DNA of 64,000 bases from Paratinospora sagittata (GCA_035771175.1 CM069597.1:46451212-46515211), one strand, 5' to 3'. Shown: positions 23,218-35,392, counted from the stretch's first letter. A program made the numbers and translations. Notes: a model not told the origin generated them from the letters alone.

Positions 23218-23421
23218 CTTTTCGGCTTGTCTGCCACGCGGGTGGTCCCCACGTGCTTTCGACGGATGGTCCCCACGTGCTTTCGGCTCGTCTGCCACGC
23301 GGGTGGTCCCCACGCGCTTCACGTGCTTTCGGCGGGTGGTCCCCACGTGCTTTCGGCTTGTCTACCACGCGGGTGGTCCCCACGCACTTTCGGCTTGTCT
23401 GCCACATGGGTGGTCCCCACA
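23218..23421 (-). promoter_or_regulatory. U3 tandem repeats with GTGGTCCC and CACGTG motifs
   Basis: Units of about 30-35 bases read roughly TTCGGCTTGTCTGCCACGCG then GGTGGTCCCCACGTGC. I count five GTGGTCCC cores and one ATGGTCCC. Several are followed by CACGTG. GTGGNCCC is the class II TCP-factor consensus and CACGTG is the G-box. The array sits upstream of the TATA box, where Copia enhancers lie. Binding is inferred. Confidence 0.6.
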
Positions 23422-23426
23422 GAAGC
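23422..23426. repeat. Target-site duplication GAAGC, right
   Basis: This matches 17621-17625 and marks the other end of the Copia insertion. Confidence 0.85.
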
Positions 23427-24218
23427 ATGGAACAATGTCTTCTTTAGAGGATGCTAGGTAAACAGTAATCCTCACAAGAACTTATTGCACTGCTTTTCTG
23501 CAAATATCCTCGGTAATGGCTTCTAATGGGATCGAGCAATCATTCTTATGTGGGCATTGTGGTTTAATCGAAACAAAATCTTGCATGACACTAAGGGTCA
23601 TAAAGGGATGGAGATTGCAGAGTGGGCTGTGAATTATTTGATAGTCTATCAAGAAGCTCAGACCAACAAAGCACTTAGTCAGACTCACATGACGAGGAAC
23701 AATCATGTTCCTCGGCCCATATGGGAACCACCCCCACAAGGAGTTTGTAAGTTGAATGTCGACGCTGCTCTCGACAACATCCATCGTTTTTTTGCTGTTG
23801 GGGCAATAATACGAAATGACAATGGTGAAGTAATGGCAACAACAACAAAAAGAGATGATGATTTGGCCTTCTGTGGACATAGCCGAGGGGATAGCCATAA
23901 AAGAAGGATTGCGTCTAGCACTGGATACATGGTGCCATCCCATCGTGATAGAATCAAATTCGCTAACGGTGGTTAATCTTCTCAATTCAAAAAGTTCATC
24001 ACGCCTTGAGATTGATAACCATCATCAAAGATATTAACGACATGATTACTCAAACTTCAGTTCGGGGAATCATGCATGTGCCTAGATTGGTTAACTCAGT
24101 CGCTCATTCAATTGCAAAGTTTGGTTTGTCTATTGATGATTTCATTGTATGGATAGAAGAGGTCCCCCAATGGCTGGACAATACAGTCTATTTGGATTTT
24201 GTATCTCCTTCTTTTTAA
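23427..24218 (+). pseudogene. L1-type LINE, RNase H end after the Copia insertion
   Basis: It continues the LINE of 16367-17625. It reads LMWALWFNRNKILHD, then CKLNVDAALD (RNase H first Asp), GAIIRNDNGEVMATT, then in another frame IAEGIAIKEGLRLAL (RNase H Glu) and VVNLLNS, and finally VPRLVNSVAHSIAKFGL to a stop at 24216-24218. Frame changes and stops show decay. No clear poly-A tail follows. Confidence 0.85.
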
Positions 24219-24468
24219 TTTAATCTATTCATCTTTCTCTCAAAATAAATATATATAATTTTACAACATTAAATCAAATCAAATGCAAAATGTTTTTAAT
24301 AAAATTAGGGAACAGAAATTATCTTTTTGGATTCAGATGCTCCTCATCCAACAGCCGTCCGATCCGAAGTCCACTAGGACCCACTCCGTAGTTTTATTTT
24401 AACGTCTTCAGTCCATTCCTCTACAACCCACCTTCATTGAACTGTAATACGCCTTTATCTACAATTGC

Positions 24469-24474
24469 CACGTG
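24469..24474. promoter_or_regulatory. G-box CACGTG upstream of the FKBP gene
   Basis: A perfect CACGTG within TGCCACGTGTTAG lies about 480 bases before the start codon at 24950. bZIP and bHLH factors bind such boxes. Use here is not shown. Confidence 0.4.
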
Positions 24475-24949
24475 TTAGTGCATCAAAGTTAGGTGGGCCC
24501 AAGAAGGTGATATAGACATGTGCGTCAACGAGTAAACGTTGCTATCCCTCTGACTTCTGTATGCTCTCTCTGAGTCTTCTAGAACATTTCTTCAATCCAA
24601 ACAGGTCTTTGTTCGGAGCTCTTTCGTTTGGTCGTCTTCGTTTGAAAACCCTAGCTACAGATTCTTTATCCACTTGAAGCAAATCTATTTTAGGGTGAGT
24701 TTCTTGTCTTTAAGATCGATCTGTCGAAAGTTTTTAGAATCTAAGAATTATAATGCTTTGATCCGTCTTGTTGATGTTTGATAGTTCAAATTCAGTTTAT
24801 TTAATTCGATAGATAGATTGATCCGTTTAGTTAGACATATATCTTGTTTAATTCGAGTGCTTGCTTTCTTGATTCAAGTAGTTTCGTTGCTGTCAGAGAG
24901 TAAAAGAGGAGGTGGTGGGAGGTGATCAGTGATCAATTCATCTTGAACA

Positions 24950-27900
24950 ATGGAGGATTTGCAGGATCAGAAAATTCAATCAGACGGTAATCTATTGCAT
25001 TTTGCGGTTTTCTAGAAATTTTTATTGCGTTTGATTCCATCGGATGGTAAATTATTACTGATCATCTACTCTCTGCTGCAAGCATTTTTGTTTTGATGAG
25101 TGAAATTGCGTCCGTGTTTCTTGTCAATTAAAAAAAAGAAAAAAGAAAAGCATTTGTATGCTTCAATTCAATGATGATCCGTGTATGACATATCTCAAAA
25201 GTTGATTCAAGGTTATGATGCTGCTGGGACTGATTTATTTTTGTTCATTTAAGCCACCCCTCATAGGGTTGGTAAAAGGCATTATTGAATTGAGTTTTGT
25301 TTAGGTACTTGTAAATGGTGCTCTTGTTCTAAGGCATAACTAGAATTACCATACTCTTCCAGTTCCAGGGGCAGTTGGTGATGATGAAATTGTTGCTGAA
25401 AATGCTGCATTTGTTCATGGGGAACCTCCACAAGATGCTAACGGTCCCCCTAAGGTTGACTCCAAAGTGGAAATCCTCCATGAGAAAGTCACAAAGAAAA
25501 TCATCAAGGAAGGTCATGGTCAGAAACCAACAAAGTATTCGACATGCTTTTGTAAGTGACCATCACTTAATTCTTTTGTTGATACGATAGATTCAATTTT
25601 TTGTGCTACTTTTAGTTCATTTTGTTCCAATAGAATCGTTTATTGATGTTATATTAGAAAGTTGATGTATGTGTGTGTGTGTATGTGTGTACATATTTCT
25701 TCAAAGGAATCAAAAACCTATGATCAAAGGATATATTTAGTTATACCTTATCCTGTAGAACTAAGCAATGCACGCTTTTTTTCCTCTGGGTCATATTGAA
25801 CTTTATATTGGTTATCCTAGTTGAAAAGTCATAGTTTGAACTTCTGAAAAATGAAAAATAGATAAAGAAAAGGTTTAAAAGTGAATGAGGTGTAGTTGAG
25901 GCGACCTTGAATTGAAAATTCGCTGAAGTTTTGTTGAATTTTGAATTTTTTAGTTATTGAATTGCTAATTGAATTTAAACCAAAAATATAATATTCCCCA
26001 AAAGTTTCTTGTTCTTCATTTAATCTTAAAGTCTTTGAACTGAATGCATAGAAGAGGTGTTGTGAATAGTACCATGGGCAATATCGTGAGTAATACCGCC
26101 CTCCTCTTCTCTTATTCTTTTTTACTTATCAATTTATCATAAATAAACGACTAACTCAAATCACACAATGAAGATGTTTAAGTTATTTAAACTATTTCTA
26201 ACACTCAAAAAAAAAAAATTAATTTGAGGTTAGTAATTTCCCAAACTCACAAAATAAAAACCTATTGAAATGTTTTTCTTCTTAAGGAAATTGAAAAAAA
26301 AATGTTGCAAACTTCAATTTTATTGGATAGTGTCCTTAACTCAACTAATAAAATATCATGGTAGGAGTTAAGCTTATTCTTGTATGAAATGGGTAGAAAC
26401 TAGCGAATAAAATCAACTACTCAACTCAACTAAGCCTTTTCCCAGTTATATGGGATCAACTAATAAAATATCATGGTAGGAGTAAATTATATGTTACTAA
26501 ATAACCGAATACAATATCATGGTCAGCTAATAAAATATCATGGTAGAAACTAGCGAATAACTGAATACAAAAAAAGGTTACTCAATTGAAAAATAAAATA
26601 TTATGGTATGAATAAATTATATGTTAATTAATTGATAAATCTCTAATATGTGCTTAAAAATATTTATTGATTCCATAATCACTAATTCACCATTAAAACT
26701 CAAGTTATAAAATAATTTATGGTACACATAGTATGAATTTCTCTAAATTATTGTCTTGGAAAACATATTATATTAAGTGTATAACCACTCTTATTCTAAG
26801 ATTTCCTATACATTATATGAATTTTTCTAACTCACAGCCAATGTTTTCAAGATGTCGACTAGGCTATTTCTACATCTAATTACCTTGGCAAGTTGTGGTT
26901 CTTGTTTGTAACTTTAAAAAATTTTAAAGCACTAAGCAACTACTCTAAAAACATTTTAAAGAGTTATTAAAAGGATATCTGTACGTTTCTTCCATTTTTA
27001 TCTTTTATTTTCTTACAAATACATAGATTGAAACCCAAATTGCTTGTTTGTTTTAAAAATCAACATGTTATGTTTTTATAACCACCCCATTAGCAAATGA
27101 GTCAGGTGGTATCACCATGCTTTAAGGTTTTTATTTCAAAATTGCCATTTTTGATATGTTTTTACATATAAGTTTTTTAAGTTTCAAAACCTTTGAAGTG
27201 TATATTTTATGCTAAATATGATGTATCTCTATTATGTGTTAATGTTTACCATATAGGCAATGCAATTCATTTAACTTTTACTGTTTGGCAATGCAGAAAT
27301 GGCCCCACATTAGTAAGGTAAATTGCTTGGTTTTCACCTTATGAGTTAAGACATTTATAACACCACATACAACTAAAAATTCTCTAATGTGATTATTTTT
27401 GTTCTCCAAGTCAAATTGGAAATTTTCAAATATATTCCAAATTTATGGAACCAAAGTTTAAGGTGCAGTGAAATTACAAATCCTTGGAGACAATTTTCCT
27501 TTAGAGGCAAAGTGGAAGCTTGGAGGCACTACAAGGTGTAAACCTCCTTTTCGCAATTGGTCCAAAAATTAAAGATGTCTCAGATAATTAAATTAGAAAA
27601 ACTGATATACCTTTGAAAATAGAATCATGAGGGCAGAAACAAAGTCTACTCATAAACATATTACTAAATCATCTGGTTTCATTTTCAGTGAGATGCACGT
27701 ATTTTATTTTCATCTCTTGTATCAAAAATGTTAGCTGGTGGACTATTAATGAGTGAAAACTTGCATTTTACTCCATATCTATTTTATCCATTGGAAGGTC
27801 TATAATAATGTAAAAAGAGATTGTCTCTTAAGAAGGTTTTGTGTACCTGAGTAATTTCCTCCCTTGCGATAGTGCACTACCGAGCATGGACTGAAAGCAC

Positions 27901-29875
27901 CCAACACAAGTTTGAAGACACGTGGCAAGAGCAACGACCAATTGAAATGGTTCTAGGAAAAGGTACTTAACTTTTTTGCTCAAATTTGTTTTCTTTTTCT
28001 TTTATTCTTCTTGTTTTAGCTTAAATATTTTTATATAATGCATGGTTGTTAACTATAGATTCATGAAAAACATCACTAAGTCAGGCTGTTGTTAAGAATA
28101 TGCAATTAATGTATGGATGTTGGTTTGCCGCTGATTACGAACTAGTTATATTTTGTTATTGGATGCTACATGGTTAATTCCAAGAATTTGCTAAGAAGAA
28201 CTAAAAAGTAAAATTGTATTTATGGGCTTGGAAACACAAAATTTATATCTGTGGCATGGTGAAGTGGACTCATACACTTTATAAGATTTAGTCTTGAAGC
28301 AGTACCAGTTATATGGCTGAGGAGGCAACTTTAGGCACTCTTTGTTAATATATTTCCTAACCTTATGCTTGCAATATCCTCTTTGTCATCAGCCGATTAT
28401 AAGGCCAAAAAGAGTGTGCTATTTCATGAATGTCTAGAAAATAAACATATAAATAACAAGTTCTGTGTTGGAGTGAATGGAGGCCCCCTCTCTTGCATTG
28501 AGCTTTGTTTCCAACTTGCTATGGGCTCATCCCAATTGCTTGTCGTTGTTCAAGGCATTCAATAACTCATATGCATTGTACATCTTCAAGCATTGTGGAT
28601 GCTGTGTCATGTGGTTATGTTAGTTGTAGCAAGTTGCGATGGTTTAACAATTCTTTCCACCCCCCCTCCTTTAAACATCCTTCTACCGTTTGATAATTGA
28701 TTAAATAATGATAAGCCGTATCATTTATTATATCATATTGATAATAACATATCTGAAAATTTTCCATGGTTTCTTTCCTTAAATTCTCTTCTTTCCAACC
28801 CCCCGCGCATAAAACGAAAAAAAAAAAAAAAAAAAAAGAGAGAGAAAAAAGGCACGCAAGAGAGAGTTAGCTACCATACCTCCACATTTCAAAAGATTGC
28901 TACTTTTCAAACTAAGTAGTTGTTTCCCATAACACATAATGGCAACTGGTTTTATAAGATGGGCTTGGAATCTACAAAAGCAGATTGTTGTACCATAATT
29001 TTTGATTCAAAGTTGGGTGATTATTCAGGAATAAGGAATCTCAAATCTGAGTTAACTAGTTTTTCTATGAGTCCTTTTCCTGCTTCTATCTCTATAATAC
29101 AAACTAATGCTATGTTTAGTGAGAGAACTCTCCCTTTGCCAAACTGTATTTCTGGTGGATTTATAGAACTATAACTTGAAGAAGTTCGACTAAAGGGAGC
29201 AATATGGATCTTCAGCTTAAGTGCAGCTGTTCCTTTCCCTCTTTTAAGATGACATTGTTTTTTTGTCGGAGGAAATAACATGCATCTTCAGCAAAAGGAC
29301 TGATTTGCCTTTTCCTCTATTAGGAGCTTGCTCATTCATTTCAGTAGAAACTCCAATATAATAGTATACAATTACTGTAATGACACTACCATGAAGTGTC
29401 AGACAAAAGGAGCTGTATTATACTCTATAGTGTATAAAAAATCACGTGAGTTAGAGAATTTATTTAGATAAGCGGATCTGCGTTAAAAGCATATAATTAA
29501 TAGTAAAAAAGTGCCAGCTCCCAAAAATGAGAATAATTGATTAAATATGCTTACTTTGGAAGAATAGTTGTCATGTCTGTGACATTTGGCACGTGTTTTA
29601 GTTTGAGACTGCTATATATGCACTTTTAATGTGCTTTTAACATTGATATATCAAATATAATGTCTATTTATTTTTCTTATTTTGTGACAGAAAAAACTGA
29701 GATGACTGGACTTGCAATTGGAGTGTCAAGCATGAAGGCTGGTGAACGTGCATTGATGCATGTAGGTTGGGAGTTAGGATATGGCAAAGAGGGGAGCTTT
29801 TCTTTCCCAAATGTTCCACCAATGGCAGATATTCTATATGAAGTTGAACTTATTGGATTTGATGAAACTAAAGAA
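24950..29875 (+). CDS. TWD1: TWISTED DWARF 1 / FKBP42 immunophilin, 5' part only
   Basis: Four exons in phase: 24950-24986, 25363-25551, 27873-27962 and 29691-29875, giving 167 residues. The start ATG opens MEDLQDQKIQSD. Key matches are EIVAENAAFVHGEPPQ, KKIIKEGHGQKPTKYSTCF, HYRAWTESTQHKFEDTW, LAIGVSSMKAGERALMHVGW and NVPPMADILYEVELIGFDET, which make up the FKBP domain. In Arabidopsis TWD1 is an ER/plasma-membrane-anchored co-chaperone that helps ABCB auxin transporters reach the plasma membrane and function. The TPR domain, calmodulin site and C-terminal anchor are missing. The last exon ends in phase 0 at a GT donor (29876), then about 800 bases of intron run into the N gap. The loss is most likely a sequencing gap. 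Intron 2 (25552-27872) is 2.3 kb and repeat-rich. Confidence 0.92.
26340..26600. repeat. Interspersed short repeats in the TWD1 intron
   Basis: AATAAAATATCATGGTAGGAGT or close variants occur at about 26347, 26461, 26529 and 26594, together with GAAACTAGCGAATAA twice. A CTCAACTCAACTAAGCCTTTTCCCAGTTATATGGGATC block (about 26422-26458) resembles a widespread plant retroposon 3' end. Confidence 0.6.
28818..28850. repeat. Poly-A and AG-rich simple repeat
   Basis: A run of about 19 A followed by GAGAGAG lies in the third intron of the FKBP gene. It may mark an old retroposon tail. Confidence 0.6.
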
Positions 29876-30679
29876 GTAAGTTATGACAGAAAAATCTCAT
29901 GTATTCGCTCATTCCTTAGTTTGAACTGCCATCCTCTTATATCTTCTAACACAGTTCTTTTTTTCTTTTTTTCTTTTTTTCTTTTTCTTTTTTTTTTTTG
30001 TCTTCTGAATTTGTGCTGCTTAAGCATTCTTAAGGTGCCAACTTAAGTCTTGAGTCTCTCATGGAGCACCATTAGAATTTTAAGGATATTTAGTTCAAAC
30101 AATTGTGTGGTTCATATGATTAGGGATTCAATTGTTGGATCCTAAAGGTCATCAAGCTTTTCCATATTTAATGAAAATGACTAGACAAGCTATGTTGAAT
30201 TCTTAATGTGCAATATAGATACATTATTCTAGTATTCTACAATAATAGTTAGTTATTGAAAAATGATCTTGTTGTTTTCTTAATGTTGCTGAAAATAAAA
30301 TCATGTAGAGTAGTTAGTTATTCAGTTTATGACGGGAGCAGGAAAATTGAAATATGACCTCTGATGCTATGTAAACGTAATAATATAAATACCTGTTAGG
30401 AATTAGGCCTGCCCTTCTATCTTATAATTCACATTTACAATAATAAAAATGTTTTAAGTATTACTTTTTCATAATCTAATTGTTCTTTCATTTTATTTAA
30501 ACTATATGCAAATGCAAATTATTTTTTAATAGGATTTGTAGCAAAGTACTGTGTGTTCTTTGAATAGTCAGACAAAAAAATTGGAGGATTTAAGGATAGC
30601 TACTAGCACAAGAGGTATAATTGAATACTATATTAGTTTTTCAATGAGTTAGATCCTCTACAGGATCTAAATTTTATAA

Positions 30680-30779
30680 NNNNNNNNNNNNNNNNNNNNN
30701 NNNNNNNNNNNNNNNNNNNNNNNNNNNNNNNNNNNNNNNNNNNNNNNNNNNNNNNNNNNNNNNNNNNNNNNNNNNNNNN
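30680..30779. other. Assembly gap (100 N)
   Basis: Exactly 100 N were inserted, a common placeholder for a gap of unknown size. It separates the FKBP gene from the kinase stop codon only 81 bases later. Confidence 1.
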
Positions 30780-30860
30780 TTTGACACAATGTCTCACTCA
30801 AGTTGAAGAAGAGTACAATAATTCTAAAGAGGGTATGAAAAGGAAGAGTTATACAGGTGG

Positions 30861-33622
30861 TTACACATGGGATTCGGGTCCAGCTGGTTTCGAGTTAAGA
30901 AGCGGTTGCAGAGCCTTGACAACAATGGTCATATTCGGCCGAAAATCCGCTTCATATTGAACACATAATGCTGCAACTGCTGCCAACTGAAACACAAATA
31001 TATGTACACAGGCCCATATCAACCAAAAAGAAAATGTAAGATAGTTTTATTAGAGCAATGTATATATTATAGATTGGAGAAGGTGATATAGTAACATTAA
31101 TTTTCTTGTAACACACTATATATACTTCAGCTATTTTTTTTTCTGTGATTATTCTTTCAGATTCATAATGAAATAGTAGATATTCTTCTCCTTTTTCTTT
31201 GAGTTGGATTTGCATTGATTACAAGATTAAGGGAAAGATTATACAAATATAGGGGAAGAGTTTAAAAAAAACCTTTGCGACTGCCTTTGGCGGGTACTCG
31301 TTATTTAGCTTCGGATCAACACATTGCTTGACTTTGTCTTCACTAAGTCTTGGAGTTGCCTGTGTTATTGAAGAATTGAAGAGTTTTAGTTTAGAGATGC
31401 TTGAAGGGATGACAGAGCATTTATATTGAAGAAAAAACTCAATTAAAGATGTACCCAAGTAACAAGACTTTGCTGTCCTTTAGGCATAGTATGATCTACA
31501 GGTTTTCTCCCTATCAAGAGCTCTAGGAGAACAACACCAAAGCTATAAACGTCGCTCTTCTGAGTCAATTGTCCAGTCATAGCATACCTGAGTAAGTACA
31601 AAAGGCAACGATTCTATATTAAAAATGATGACATTGGATAGTAACATGGAAAATTGGTCTTAGAATACTTGGGATTCATAAAAAACATAAGACCGGTCTG
31701 TGTTGCGCGTAGGGAAGTGGAGTGTAAATCAAACGAATAAATCCAAATGAATGCAAAGATAAACCAAGCTAAAACACACGGGATTTATGTTTTTCTGTGA
31801 ATATTCACCCATGTCTACAAAAGATTAGAAGCAAATCACTAATGATGAGAATCCCAAATAGAGTTACAATCTATGCTCACATATAATTCTCACACACGAA
31901 TCTAAAATTTTCACACCCCAACGTTCTCACATGCCCTCCATAGTCCAAAATACAATAACAAGGGTTTATATATTAATGATCAAATTAGGATTAAAAACCA
32001 ACTCATAAAAAAGTATCCAAACTACCCTAATGAGTACAAGCCAAAAAAATAAACAATCCAGTGATTTCAAATCTTGGAATGGACCAAGTTTCAGAAGTCG
32101 AAGAAGTTCAAAAATGAAAAAAAGGGAGAAAAAGTGAAAAGTTTATGTAACAATCATGAGCTTACTCAGGAGCATGATATCCAAAAGTTCCCAAAACTCG
32201 GGTAGAATGAAGCCTCGCTGCTGTGTCCGAAGACTGATCGGTGAGACTAAAGTCTGCTATTTTTGCCAAGAAATCATCAAACAAAAGCACATTACTTGAT
32301 CTAACATCCCTATGAACTATAGGAGGCTGGACTTTTTCATGAAGATACTCCAGACCCTTTGCCGCACCGAAAGCGATTTTTACTCGTTGGTTCCAGCTCA
32401 AAACTGGACCTGGTTCAGAACCCTGTACTCCTTTCCTCCCTGCACCCCAAAGGGTAAAATAAATGGCTAATCTTGTGAAACATCAAAGCTAAATTAGCGT
32501 CGAATAGATATAGTGAACATTGAAAGTCCAAAAAAATAAAAGACGCGATTTCATGAACAGTACCATGTAAAACATCATGTAAGGAACCTTTTGTTGCGAA
32601 CTGATATACCAAGATTCGATTATTTCCTTCTAAACAATATCCCAATAACAGTAGAAAATGGTCATTCTTGAGCCTTGAAGCTGTCGATAACTGCACGGTC
32701 CAATAAGAGGAAGAGGATGTTTTGAATCAGAACAAAGTTATGGTGGTTAGGTGCAATTTTTGGGAGAAAAAACTTACCTGAGCAGCAAACTCGGAATCTG
32801 TTTCTTGCGAGGAATCAAGCTTTTTTATAGCAGCAACCTGGGCAGTACTGCTTAAGGTTGCCCGGAAAACCCGACCATAAGAACCTTCTCCAACCAAAGC
32901 TTTTGACCCGAAATTGTAAGTTAGTTTGTTCAGCTCATCCAAGGATATGGCAGGAATTTCAATGGGTAGAACTTTCTGCGGTGCCCTATTTCTGGCTGCA
33001 TTTGAAGTCCTGGGCTCTTCTCTCATACTTCCTGAAAACACATGAAATCGAAAGTTTATAATAATCCCAAATGCAATGAAGTCAAGTTTTTTCAGAAATT
33101 AGAGCTAAAAAGATTCATATAATCACTCATCTAGTAATCTGAAGAATTTTCAAATTATTAAACATATTGTTTTCCCTTCTGTCCTCTTAGGTCTCCTCAA
33201 ATTGATTAATAATATCAACAAGAAGATACTTGAAAAAAATGCAAACTTGTAGCTTGAATCATAACAACCACCCTGAATGATATGGTTTTTGAATCCATGA
33301 ACTAAATGCCTAAATCAATCAACTATCACGAGAAAGAGCAATTATCAAGAGAATTTAGCAAAAAAAATAGAAAAATAAAAAAATATTGACCAGTAGATTT
33401 GAGCGAAAGTTCATTCAAATAGGGATACAATAGAACACATGGTGAAGGAATTAACATGGAACATGCCCATTTTACAAGCAAAACAATCTATCAGTAACAT
33501 CTTCAAAAAATTTGTTCAGGATTCAGGATTATATTACCATATCGATTCGCCCCTCCTGGCAGTGCAGTATTCTGAGGAGGTGGAGGAGCCGTTTCCTCCT
33601 CCTCGCCTCCACAACACAACAT
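30861..33622 (-). CDS. PTI1-like receptor-like cytoplasmic kinase
   Basis: Seven coding exons, read down from 33622: 33622-33538, 33031-32778, 32690-32564, 32439-32166, 31587-31455, 31359-31273 and 30986-30861, for 361 residues, the usual PTI1 length. The N-terminus [10 protein letters not shown] has Cys residues suited to palmitoylation. The kinase domain shows the Gly loop GEGSYGRVF (76-84), the ATP lysine in AAIKK (98), HRD (198-200) and the activation loop. Where most kinases have DFG this has DFS (218-220). Tomato Pti1 has DFD at that place, so the family itself departs from the rule. Signature blocks are [19 protein letters not shown] and [18 protein letters not shown]1 kinases relay signals from OXI1/AGC or Pto-type kinases in defence and oxidative stress. 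The stop lies close to the assembly gap. Confidence 0.93.
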
Positions 33623-34070
33623 ATTTCAGGTACAGACCGGTGCGAAAAACCAGAACAAAACTCAATTCTCCTTCTCAAGCTGAAGATACCCCCAAAAATC
33701 CAGGTTTAATGGGGGAATGAAAATAGTATTTCTTTCTTTCTTTACCACCAACTCACCCAATTACTCGAACAAAACCCCTCTCAATCTCACACTAAACGAA
33801 CAACAATTCAACCTCTCTGTATCAAAACAAATTAAGAAAAAAAGAAAAAAAAAAAAAGATTAAATCTAATCAAATTTGATTGGAATTAGAGAAAATGAAA
33901 CTAAAGATTAACAGGGTGGAAGGGATTTACAGTACCGGAGAGAGATCCATGACACGAGAAGCGAAAGGAGAAGAAGCAGAGGAATTGGTCAGAGAGATAA
34001 GAGGGAATGAGAGCGTTTTTGAGAGAGAAAAGACTGAGAGGTTGTTGTTTTCTTGTTTTATTTTTGCCAG

Positions 34071-34085
34071 TTTTTCGCGGGAAAA
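34071..34085 (-). promoter_or_regulatory. E2F-type palindrome upstream of the PTI1-like kinase
   Basis: TTTTTCGCGGGAAAA contains TTTCGCGG on one strand and TTTCCCGC on the other, both fitting the E2F/DP consensus TTTSSCGS. It lies about 450 bases upstream of the kinase start codon, near the likely transcript start. Confidence 0.5.
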
Positions 34086-34149
34086 TCGTTTTGAGTTCTT
34101 AACCGCTAACGGGTCAGCCATTCATATTCTCCTACTCCCGCTTGCCACT

Positions 34150-35337
34150 TACGTCACATGGCTCCAATGTTAAACCAAATCGCCACGTGGGAAAGTTTTA
34201 ATTTTAAAAGCTGATAGTTTCAATCCAATTTAGGATTTAATTTAAAATCAAATTATTCACGTTGATAAATTTTATTAATTCGTGTTAATAAAATAAATTG
34301 AGATAATTAAAAATATAAAAAAAATGTTATAAATATTGATTTTACTCTTAGTAATGCATAATAAAATTGACATAGAAACTCAAACATTTAGGTTGAGTTT
34401 GGTATAGAATTTAAATTTAGTTTTTAGTATTTAAAAACAAAGAATATAAAAAGGCATTAGAAACTTGTTTGGTTTGAAATGACTTAAAAACACTTTTTGA
34501 AATGATAAAAAAAAATGTCTATGTTTTAGAAAATATGTAGAAGTTGTTTTTTTAACTTTTCTTCAACTATATGTTTTAGCTATTATGACGAACTAACTTC
34601 ATCATACCTTAACCTGAGAAGAGAGTCCTAAGGTATAAATGTCGAGACTAAAATCAATATATTATTTTATCATTTATAATTTATAGTCCTTTTGACTTCA
34701 TTCCAAGTAAACCAAACAACTTTTTGATTATTTCAAATTTTTAAAAAATGATTTTTAAATATAATGTCAAACACATTAAACTATTTTGAGATTGTATGTC
34801 AAACACTACTTTAGTGTCTCTTAGATCAACGTGAAACTGTGTGTATTGTGCAAATTCGTATGGATCCATAAAAATATAAAATGTTTGAGTTTCATGTTGT
34901 GTATCCCTGATACGACTATATGTAAACTTTAATAACTTTTTAAATTTACATGATGCTAACTTTTTTTTCATTAATTACCACACAAAAGAAACATACTACT
35001 AAAAATCACACACCTCAATCACAAAAAATTAAAAAAAAGGAAAAAAAAGGAAAAAAGAAAAAAACAGTCCTAGCATTCTAAGAAGGCATTAAATGATTGA
35101 GTATACATTAGTATACAATCATTTTCATTGGAAAAAATCATGCCCATTCCATAAATGGTTTCTTAAATGAATCATTTAAAATGGTGGTTTATCAATTATC
35201 ATCTAATAATACATTAGACCTTCGGTTATTCAAAAGAATTACATTTTTCAGTGGGTAAAAGCCCACTTTCATGGGCCGAATCATTTTAGCAGACCACAGC
35301 TCTTGTAACAGGAAAAAGCCCATTGGATCCAACAAGT
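34150..35337. other. Divergent intergenic region between kinase and ORC1
   Basis: AT-rich, no gene recognised. About 34390-34810 looks like a small non-autonomous repeat: it starts near GGTTGAGTTTGGTATAGAATTT and has a CAAACACTACTTTAGTGTC end, with weak inverted ends. The call is uncertain. Confidence 0.4.
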
Positions 35338-35359
35338 GATATATATATATATATATATA
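35338..35359. repeat. (AT)n microsatellite
   Basis: A pure AT dinucleotide run of about 22 bases lies about 110 bases before the ORC1 start codon. It may overlap the core promoter. Confidence 0.85.
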
Positions 35360-35383
35360 AGACGTTCAAAAAAGGGGGGAAAC

Positions 35384-35392
35384 TTTCCCGCC
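35384..35392 (+). promoter_or_regulatory. E2F site in the ORC1 promoter
   Basis: TTTCCCGCC is a strong match to the plant E2F consensus and lies 79-87 bases before the ORC1 ATG. Arabidopsis ORC1 genes are known E2F targets, so this is a credible S-phase control site. Confidence 0.75.

Larger units (their letters stand above)
17626..23421 (-). mobile_element. Complete but inactive Copia retrotransposon (Tnt1/Tork-like), inserted in the LINE
   Basis: The element has two LTRs (TG...CA in sense), a tRNA-iMet-type primer site, a polypurine tract, gag, protease, integrase and RT-RNase H in Copia order, and a 5-bp GAAGC target duplication. All of it is on the minus strand. Removing it and one GAAGC rejoins the LINE protein frame. 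The LTRs are nearly the same in their shared 290 bases, differing by a handful of substitutions and a short indel, so insertion is fairly recent. Coding frames carry several stops and at least one frameshift, so it could move only with help from another copy. Confidence 0.95.
22927..23421 (-). repeat. Copia 5' LTR (right in window)
   Basis: This 495-bp LTR is longer than its partner because it holds more U3 repeat copies. In sense order it has the U3 repeat array (23421-23218), an AT-rich stretch, TATAAATA (23147-23140), then R/U5 ending CCGCACATCA. It is the likely promoter of the element. Confidence 0.92.

Noticed and set aside
15555..29875. Functional pairing of the ABCB piece with TWD1
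   Set aside because: TWD1 does act with ABCB transporters, but this ABCB piece lacks Walker A, the membrane domains and the catalytic Glu, so it cannot be a partner.
33439..33720. Plus-strand frames opposite the first kinase exon
   Set aside because: They overlap the coding start and intron of the kinase on the other strand and match nothing.
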